A stretch of 10,531 nucleotides of DNA, from contig CALEPU010000069.1 of the NCBI GenBank assembly GCA_937913075.1, forward strand, positions 1 through 10,531, in the 5' to 3' direction. Positions 6,339 to 10,531 of the stretch are shown piece by piece. Positions within the stretch are counted from its first letter, which is position 1; every line of letters begins with the position of its first letter. The notes beneath the pieces were generated by a model. It made no database searches. It had not been told where the DNA came from and was given only the letters and a program-made list of their open reading frames with translations. The stretch is from an uncultured Clostridia bacterium (lineage in GTDB: Bacteria > Bacillota > Clostridia > Christensenellales > CAG-138). The position numbers and the translations under genes were made by a program.

Positions 6339-6448
6339 TGACAAGGGGACGGTTCCGTTGTCAGGAAAAAGGTTTGACTCTTTTATACTTACTTACGCTG
6401 CTGACAACAGTAACCGTCCCCGTTGTCAGGTCGGCTGCCCCGTTGTCA
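6339..6448. repeat. Palindromic GGGGACGGTT/TTGTCA repeat cluster
   Basis: Unit A at 6339-6363 runs from TGACAA through GGGGACGGTT (6345-6354) to TTGTCA. Unit B at 6402-6428 is TGACAA to TTGTCA around the inverted motif AACCGTCCCC (6412-6421). Each unit is a palindrome, and A and B are inverted copies of each other, so they could also pair as one long hairpin. CCCCGTTGTCA (6418-6428) repeats directly at 6438-6448. The layout resembles REP/BIME-like repeats; no transposase for it is present. The full gap 6147-6514 has no gene I can support. Confidence 0.7.
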
Positions 6449-6476
6449 AGCCGAGTTGAGCGCTCACCCCTCAATA

Positions 6477-6495
6477 ATTCCGCATTCCCCATTCC
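6477..6495. repeat. ATTCCnn heptamer repeat
   Basis: ATTCC recurs at 6477, 6484 and 6491 with an exact period of 7, followed by a small GAATT-AAC-AATTC palindrome (6496-6508). It lies just past the permease stop. Short heptamer runs like this also occur between bcd and etfB (10320-10361). Confidence 0.5.
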
Positions 6496-6514
6496 GAATT
6501 AACAATTCCTCTCT

Positions 6515-7369
6515 TCACCCTCTCCCGAACCTTTTATCGATCGCCTTTTCGAGCAGGGCGACGGCATAATACATTGCGGCGGCGAGCAGGCAGAGAATGA
6601 CTATCGACGCCATGACCAGATCGAGCTTGAAAACCTGTCCGCCGTATACTATGAGGTAGCCGAGCCCGCGGCGCGAAACGAGGTACTCGCCGACTATTAC
6701 GCCGACCCAGCTCATGCCGACGCTTATTTTGAGCGCGCTCATTATAGTGGGGATACTCGCCGGGAAAACCACCTTAAAGAAGGTCTGCAAGCGCGTTGCG
6801 CCGAGCGTCTGCATGAGCCTTGCGCTCTCCTGTCCGGTCTCCAAAAAGCCCGCAAGCACGCTCATAACGGTCACCACCGTCGATACGAGCAGCGCCATGA
6901 CGATGATCGCCGAGGGACCCGCGCCGACCCAAACTATGAGTATCGGCCCAAGCGCTATTTTGGGCAGAGCGTTCAATACCACGAGATAGGGGTCGAGCAC
7001 CGCGTTTGCCGAGGGGCAGAACCAAAGCGCCGCGGCGATGGCGGTGCCAACGGCGGTGCCGATCACAAAGCCGATCACGGTTTCATACAAAGTGGTGAAT
7101 ATGTGGGGCATCAGCTCCCCGCTTTGCCATAGGTTTGAGATGGTTTTCAGCACCCTGGTGGGGCTTGAAATGATGAACGGATCGACTAAGCCCGTTCTTC
7201 CCGCCGCCTCCCAAGCGCCTGTCAAAGCACAGAGCAGCAGCACGCGCAGCAGGGTCACGAGCCTTCTTCTCCGCCTCAGCCTCAAAAGGTAACGGTCGTG
7301 TTCCACCGAACACTGTTCAACAGAACACCGTTCCGCCGAACGCGGCGCCGTTTTCACTGTCGTTTTCAT
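6515..7369 (-). CDS. ABC transporter permease, SsuC/TauC/NrtB-like
   Basis: Inner-membrane subunit of an importer of the nitrate/sulfonate/taurine family (binding-protein-dependent permease domain), 284 residues. Hydrophobic segments lie near 38-55, 98-116, 127-149, 153-175, 216-230 and 251-272. LNALPKIALGPILIVWVG (132-149) is typical of the family, and the EAA-like cytoplasmic loop that docks the ATPase is at about 182-205 (ARLMQTLGATRLQTFFKVVFP). I start at the ATG at 7369, one base after the ATPase stop and downstream of GGAGGGAG; a start at 7426 would overlap the ATPase by 56 bases. The first 36 residues are unusual: a basic, Cys-containing stretch partly made of a five-residue repeat (RSAER/CSVEQ/CSVEH, 10-24). 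Substrate could be a sulfonate, taurine, nitrate or a pyrimidine precursor; the sequence does not decide. Confidence 0.9.
   Translation of the reverse strand: MKTTVKTAPRSAERCSVEQCSVEHDRYLLRLRRRRRLVTLLRVLLLCALTGAWEAAGRTGLVDPFIISSPTRVLKTISNLWQSGELMPHIFTTLYETVIGFVIGTAVGTAIAAALWFCPSANAVLDPYLVVLNALPKIALGPILIVWVGAGPSAIIVMALLVSTVVTVMSVLAGFLETGQESARLMQTLGATRLQTFFKVVFPASIPTIMSALKISVGMSWVGVIVGEYLVSRRGLGYLIVYGGQVFKLDLVMASIVILCLLAAAMYYAVALLEKAIDKRFGRG
7300..7341. repeat. Three tandem GTTC-N4-GAAC palindromes, 15-bp period
   Basis: Copies at 7300-7311, 7315-7326 and 7330-7341, separated by ACT and ACC. The period is 15 bases, so the repeat keeps the frame and encodes three five-residue units near the permease N-terminus. 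It looks like local tandem duplication in an unconserved N-terminal tail. Confidence 0.7.
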
Positions 7370-7370
7370 G

Positions 7371-8123
7371 TCAGTAAAGCTCCCTCCATATCTCGTCGAA
7401 CAGCCTGCGGAAGTCCGCCGCCGCACGCCTTTCGAGCGCGGAGCCCGTAATGTCCACCGAAAACTCCCGCTTTATCCTCGCGGGGCGGTTTGAAAAGACG
7501 AGCACTCTGTCGCCCATGGCTATCGCCTCGGATATGTCGTGAGTGACGAGCACAGCGGTGTAGCCGCCGCGCTTTATTATGGAGCGCACCTCGTCCTCCA
7601 ATATCAGCCGCGTCTGGTAATCCAGCGCCGAAAAGGGCTCGTCTAAAAGCAAAAGCTCCGGCGAAAAGGCAAGCGTGCGCACCAGCGCCGCCCGCTGCCG
7701 CATGCCGCCCGAAAGCTGCCTCGGGTAATGCTCCTTAAACTGACCGAGCCCGTATTTTTCAAGCAGTTCGTTGGCATATTGCCTTGTTTGGGCGTTGAGT
7801 CTGCCCTTTACCTCGAGCCCCAAGAGCACGTTTTTTTCGATAGTCCGCCAATCCAGCAGCCTATCCGTTTGGAGCATATAGCCTATGCTGTCCCTCGCCT
7901 CCTCCGGCGAGACGCCTAGCACCGTCACCTTTCCCGCAGAGGGGCGGTACAGCCCCGAAATGAGCGAGAGCACGCTCGTCTTGCCGCAGCCCGAGGGACC
8001 GACGACGGATACAAGCTCGCCCCTTTTCACACTCATGTCGAGCCCCTCGACCGCAAGAGTCTCCCGGCGGGGCTCGTGATATATCAAACGCACGCCTTCA
8101 AGCAGCGCAACCGTATCATCCAT
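7371..8123 (-). CDS. ABC transporter ATPase, SsuB/TauB/NrtD-like
   Basis: Cytoplasmic ATPase of the same importer, 250 residues, normal for the family. Visible motifs: Walker A GPSGCGKT (42-49), Q-loop Gln85 in GYMLQTDRLLDWRT, signature LSGGMRQR (137-144), Walker B LLLLDEP with Asp161 and Glu162, D-loop SALD (165-168), and switch His195 in VTHD. The Q-loop region reads as nitrate/sulfonate/taurine-type. AAAGGAAA lies 8 bases before the ATG. The permease starts one base after its stop, so the two are coupled. No substrate-binding protein gene is next to the pair: upstream is a divergent lipoprotein, downstream is repeat DNA. All catalytic residues are present. Confidence 0.93.
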   Translation of the reverse strand: MDDTVALLEGVRLIYHEPRRETLAVEGLDMSVKRGELVSVVGPSGCGKTSVLSLISGLYRPSAGKVTVLGVSPEEARDSIGYMLQTDRLLDWRTIEKNVLLGLEVKGRLNAQTRQYANELLEKYGLGQFKEHYPRQLSGGMRQRAALVRTLAFSPELLLLDEPFSALDYQTRLILEDEVRSIIKRGGYTAVLVTHDISEAIAMGDRVLVFSNRPARIKREFSVDITGSALERRAAADFRRLFDEIWRELY

Positions 8124-8201
8124 GCCGCAAATTTCCTTTCTATTCGCTTGATATTAAATTATGCGGCGGAGATTTTCTTTGTGAGCAGACCAAATTCCCT
8201 A

Positions 8202-8226
8202 CCGCGGAGCTTGCTTTACTCCCCGG
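8202..8226. promoter_or_regulatory. Inverted repeat overlapping a -35 box
   Basis: CCGCGGAG (8202-8209) pairs with CTCCCCGG (8219-8226) with one mismatch around a 9-base loop. The right arm overlaps the -35 hexamer of the plus-strand promoter at 8215-8243, and the repeat lies between the divergent ABC operon and lipoprotein gene. It could be an operator; there is no direct support beyond symmetry and position. Confidence 0.3.
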
Positions 8227-8243
8227 CAAAAAGCTGATATAAT
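8215..8243 (+). promoter_or_regulatory. Promoter of the PrcB-like lipoprotein gene
   Basis: TTTACT (8215-8220), a 17-base spacer, then a perfect TATAAT (8238-8243). Transcription would begin near 8250, leaving a leader of about 60 bases with AAAGGAGGT (8293-8301) before the ATG at 8310. Confidence 0.7.
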
Positions 8244-8309
8244 ACTCGGGAACCCAAAACGCTTCCCGTGCGTTATATATATGAACCACCACAAAGGAGG
8301 TCAACAGAT

Positions 8310-8918
8310 ATGAAAAGAATTTTGACCGTTATGCTTGCGTTGGCAATGGCGCTTGCGTTCTGCGGCTGCGCCTCGATAAAGGCTGATGGCGCCGAGAACA
8401 CGCGGGTACCCATCTCGCAGCTTGAAAACACCCTCCACCCTGTTTGGCCCTCGGAGGATATCGATGCGGAGCCCGCGGGCAAGACCGACGAGATAGACCC
8501 CATATACCGCTGCGTTTTCAGCAACACCTACTCCGTCGGCGGCGGCAGTGAGGCGGGGGCTTACTACCGCGTCTTCACCGACTCCGAGGCTTTTGAGAAG
8601 GCGCTCGGCAATTATGTCCGCGGAGGACTCCCCACGGACGAGACCGATTTCTCCTTCACCTTCAATTTCTACGTCGCCGTCTATATAACGAACCCCACCG
8701 GCGGCTATAAAGCGGAGCTCGAAAGCGCAATGAACGACGGCAATACGGTCAGGATAGCCGTTACGGTAACGCCCCCCGGCCCGGATACCGTCGTTACGCA
8801 GGCGTTTGAGACCAAGTGCGTTCTCGTCGGCTTCGACCGCGCCGACCTCTATGACGACCTCGTCTATGAGATAACCGTCAACGGTGAGCCCGTGACTTCC
8901 GGCGGGGAGAGCGCGTAA
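8310..8918 (+). CDS. Lipoprotein with PrcB C-terminal-like domain
   Basis: 202 residues from the ATG at 8310, which follows AAAGGAGGT by 8 bases; a longer frame from 8268 has no ribosome site and would spoil the signal peptide. Residues 1-19 are a lipoprotein signal ending in CGC with Cys20 as probable lipid site. A polar linker follows. Residues about 117-175 match the PrcB C-terminal pattern: hydrophobic strand, Thr-Gly-Gly-Tyr (130-133), a strand with V-x-I-x-V-T-V, then PPGPDTVVTQAFETK (155-169). PrcB is known from the Treponema denticola dentilisin protease complex; in other bacteria this domain sits in small lipoproteins of unknown role. No protease gene is near. It is divergent from the ABC operon and has its own promoter. 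Confidence 0.8.
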   Translation: MKRILTVMLALAMALAFCGCASIKADGAENTRVPISQLENTLHPVWPSEDIDAEPAGKTDEIDPIYRCVFSNTYSVGGGSEAGAYYRVFTDSEAFEKALGNYVRGGLPTDETDFSFTFNFYVAVYITNPTGGYKAELESAMNDGNTVRIAVTVTPPGPDTVVTQAFETKCVLVGFDRADLYDDLVYEITVNGEPVTSGGESA

Positions 8919-9060
8919 GCCGCTTGGCCCCTCTCCCGCTGTTTCAGCTAAATTGCCCGGCAGCAGCTTGACGGCAAGGTCCGTTGATAATTTTGTATCG
9001 CACAGTGGGGCAGCCCATTGATTTGATTCCAAAATATACTTTAATTTCAGCCTTTTTTGC

Positions 9061-9089
9061 TTGAATTGAGCGTGATTTACGGGTATAAT
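9061..9089 (+). promoter_or_regulatory. Promoter of bcd-etfB
   Basis: TTGAAT (9061-9066), a 17-base spacer, then TATAAT (9084-9089). Predicted start near 9096. The rest of the 245-base gap before bcd (8919-9060) shows no gene and no clear terminator for the upstream lipoprotein. Confidence 0.75.
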
Positions 9090-9097
9090 ATCTTTTA

Positions 9098-9130
9098 CCG
9101 CAGACGGCGCTTGTTTTTTTGCGCCCGCGG
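9098..9130 (+). promoter_or_regulatory. GC-rich hairpin at the bcd mRNA 5' end
   Basis: CCGC (9098-9101) pairs with GCGG (9127-9130) and GGCGC (9106-9110) with GCGCC (9121-9125), with a small internal loop and a T-rich apical loop. It would begin within a few bases of the predicted transcription start. No U-tract follows, so it is not a terminator; a 5' mRNA-stabilising hairpin or control element is possible. Confidence 0.4.
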
Positions 9131-9163
9131 CTTTGAGCGATCATTATATTATGGAGGATAAAT

Positions 9164-10303
9164 ATGGACTTTAAGTTGAGCCCTGAGCAGCAGATGGCAA
9201 AGGAGCTTTTCTCCCAGTTCGCGGAGAACGAGGTCAAGCCCTATGCTGCCGAGGTCGATGAATCGGAGGAGTTTCCTCGCGGCACGGTGGACAAGCTCCA
9301 GCATTACGGCTTTATGGGCATACCCATTCCGCGTGAGTACGGCGGTCAGGGCTGTGACAGCCTGACATACGTGCTTTGCGTTGAGGAGATATCGAAAAGG
9401 TGCGCCACCACGGGCGTTATAGTCTCCGCGCATACCTCGCTCTGCTGTGACCCGATCTACAAATTCGGCACCGAAGCACGGAAGAAAAAATACCTCGCGC
9501 CCCTCGCCTCCGGCGAAATGCTCGGCGCCTTTGCGCTGACGGAGCCCAACGCCGGCACCGACGCCGCGGGCGTGCAGACCAAGGCCGAGCTCGTTAACGA
9601 AAATTACGTGCTCAACGGCAGCAAAATATTCATCACCAACGGCAAGGAAGCGGACGTTTACATCATATTCGCCATGACGAACCCCGCGCTCGGCACGAAG
9701 GGCATTTCGGCCTTTATAGTTGAGAAGGGCACCCCGGGCTTCACCTTCGGCACTAAGGAGAAGAAGATGGGCATAAGGGGCAGCTCCACGTACGAGCTCA
9801 TCTTCCGCGACTGCCGCATCCCGAGGGAAAACCTTTTGGGCGCTGAGGGCAAGGGCTTCTCGATCGCCATGGGCACGCTGGACGGCGGCAGGATAGGCAT
9901 TGCGGCGCAGGCGCTGGGCATTGCCGAGGGCGCTTTGGAGACGACCGTAGCCTACGTCAAGCAGAGGAAGCAGTTCGGGCGCTCGATAGCTCAATTCCAG
10001 AATACGCAGTTCACCCTTGCGGATCTCGCGGCTAAGGTCGAGGCGGCAAGGCTGCTCGTTTACCGCGCGGCGACAGCCAAGGATACGCAGAAGCGTTTCA
10101 GCGTTGAGGCGGCGATGGCAAAGCTCTTCGCCGCGGAGACTGCCATGGAGGTCACTACAAAGTGCGTACAGCTCCACGGCGGCTACGGCTACACACGCGA
10201 GTATGCGATAGAGCGCATGATGCGCGACGCAAAGATAACGGAGATCTACGAGGGCACCAGCGAGGTGCAGCGAATGGTCATCTCCGGAAGCCTTTTGAGC
10301 TGA
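9164..10303 (+). CDS. bcd: Butyryl-CoA dehydrogenase (acyl-CoA dehydrogenase)
   Basis: FAD-dependent short-chain acyl-CoA dehydrogenase, 379 residues, the usual length. It reduces crotonyl-CoA to butyryl-CoA in butyrate formation and, with EtfAB, couples this to NADH oxidation and ferredoxin reduction. Visible: N-terminal helical domain, the first family signature GAFALTEPNAGTDA (121-134), the FAD/EtfAB-facing RKQFGRSIAQFQNTQFTLADL (268-288), and the catalytic base Glu363 in IYEGTSEVQR. GGAGG (9153-9157) is 6 bases before the ATG. etfB follows after 99 bases on the same strand, the normal clostridial bcd-etfB-etfA order, which supports Bcd over other acyl-CoA dehydrogenases. thl, crt and hbd are not upstream, so this unit is separated from the rest of the pathway or is a second copy. 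Confidence 0.93.
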   Translation: MDFKLSPEQQMAKELFSQFAENEVKPYAAEVDESEEFPRGTVDKLQHYGFMGIPIPREYGGQGCDSLTYVLCVEEISKRCATTGVIVSAHTSLCCDPIYKFGTEARKKKYLAPLASGEMLGAFALTEPNAGTDAAGVQTKAELVNENYVLNGSKIFITNGKEADVYIIFAMTNPALGTKGISAFIVEKGTPGFTFGTKEKKMGIRGSSTYELIFRDCRIPRENLLGAEGKGFSIAMGTLDGGRIGIAAQALGIAEGALETTVAYVKQRKQFGRSIAQFQNTQFTLADLAAKVEAARLLVYRAATAKDTQKRFSVEAAMAKLFAAETAMEVTTKCVQLHGGYGYTREYAIERMMRDAKITEIYEGTSEVQRMVISGSLLS

Positions 10304-10319
10304 AAACCGAAGGCTGAAA

Positions 10320-10361
10320 AATGAATAATGAATAATCGGTTTTCGGTATTCATTATTCATT
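10320..10361. repeat. Perfect 15-bp inverted repeat between bcd and etfB
   Basis: AATGAATAATGAATA (10320-10334) pairs exactly with TATTCATTATTCATT (10347-10361) around a 12-base loop. Each arm is itself a heptamer repeat (ATGAATA twice). No U-tract follows, so it is not a standard terminator. A competing 8-bp pairing exists between AAAACCGA (10303-10310) and TCGGTTTT (10336-10343). It could set the bcd to etfB mRNA ratio, or simply be a repeat insertion. Confidence 0.7.
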
Positions 10362-10402
10362 AACGTCTTCCTCCCGATAAACTGATTTAGGAGAGAATAA
10401 GA

Positions 10403-10531
10403 ATGTTAAACATCGTTGTATGTATAAAGCAGGTGCCCGATACCAACGAGGTCAAGCTCGACCCAAAGACGGGTACTCTGATAAGGGACGGCGTCCCCTC
10501 GATAATGAATCCCGACGATAAGGCCGGTCTC
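10403..10531 (+). CDS. etfB: Electron transfer flavoprotein beta subunit, 5' part
   Basis: The first 43 codons, cut by the window end. MLNIVVCIKQVPDT at the start and LIRDGVPSIMNPDDKAGL after it are characteristic of EtfB from clostridial bifurcating Etf complexes. AGGAGAG (10389-10395) is 7 bases before the ATG. EtfB carries part of the flavin site that passes electrons between NADH, ferredoxin and Bcd; etfA is expected next, outside the window. Confidence 0.93.
   Translation, partial: MLNIVVCIKQVPDTNEVKLDPKTGTLIRDGVPSIMNPDDKAGL

Noticed and set aside
6181..6448. CRISPR array
   Set aside because: Repeats are palindromic and irregularly spaced, without equal-length unique spacers, and no cas gene is present.
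7300..7341. LexA/DinR boxes
   Set aside because: The DinR box is GAAC-N4-GTTC. Here GAAC and GTTC are separated by 3 bases, and the 4-base gap occurs in the opposite GTTC...GAAC arrangement, inside a coding region.
8195..8226. TPP riboswitch on the minus strand upstream of the ABC operon (GCGGTAGGGAA)
   Set aside because: Only the terminal GTAGGGA-like word matches; the CTGAGA and ACCTGATCTGG-type core elements are missing.
8301..9032. 243-codon minus-strand frame
   Set aside because: Antisense to the PrcB-like lipoprotein, which has its own promoter, ribosome site and lipobox.
8930..9163. Rex operator in the bcd leader
   Set aside because: No TTGTTAA-N4-TTAACAA-like palindrome is present; TTGATAATTTTGTAT (8982-8996) lacks the symmetry.
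9149..10360. 403-codon minus-strand frame
   Set aside because: Antisense to bcd, which has every family motif. Long antisense frames are common in GC-rich genes; no domain is visible.

Overview
The window looks like the chromosome of an anaerobic, mid-to-high-GC Clostridia member, probably a gut Oscillospiraceae or Ruminococcaceae relative. The grounds are a clostridial butyryl-CoA dehydrogenase next to etfB, strong GGAGG ribosome sites, a TnpX/clostridial-type serine recombinase remnant, an agr-type peptide signalling locus, and intergenic GGGGACGGTT and heptamer repeats. Genus cannot be fixed from this sequence alone.

Region 1 (about 1-4935) is a complete but rearranged agr quorum-sensing locus. 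On the minus strand agrC (GHKL sensor kinase, 2803-1490), agrA (LytTR response regulator, 1493-798) and agrB (peptide-processing membrane protease, 787-188) form a tight operon: a 4-base overlap, then a 1-base gap from the agrA stop to the first possible agrB GTG. It ends at hairpin terminators near the left edge. The expected agrD is not beside agrB. A 47-codon gene at 2985-3128, divergent from agrC on the plus strand, encodes a peptide with the AgrD layout: hydrophobic leader, one Cys, FF, then an E-P-x-x-P-E tail. The 181-base gap between agrC and agrD holds two back-to-back sigma-A-type promoters around a near-perfect 19-base tandem repeat that touches the agrC -35 box, a plausible AgrA operator. 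Downstream of agrD come a 136-residue exported protein and a 419-residue lipoprotein with a CX4CXHX8C motif; both are candidate outputs or partners of the circuit. This region, especially 800-3660, is visibly more A/T-rich than the right half, which fits acquired DNA.

Region 2 (4936-6510) is mobile-element debris: a serine recombinase lacking its catalytic N-terminal domain, in frame with and immediately after the lipoprotein stop codon, then a gene-free stretch packed with TGACA/TTGTCA and ACCGTCCCC repeats. The GGGGACGGTT motif also occurs at the far left (58-67), so copies flank the whole agr-recombinase segment.

Region 3 (6515-8123, minus) is an ABC transporter pair of the nitrate/sulfonate/taurine (SsuBC/TauBC-like) family with no substrate-binding protein in view. 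The permease starts with an in-frame 15-base tandem repeat.

Region 4 (8215-10531, plus) has a small lipoprotein with a PrcB-C-like domain, then bcd and the start of etfB. These last two encode parts of the electron-bifurcating crotonyl-CoA reductase of butyrate formation. A strong promoter and a 5'UTR hairpin precede bcd, and a perfect 15-base-pair hairpin lies between bcd and etfB.
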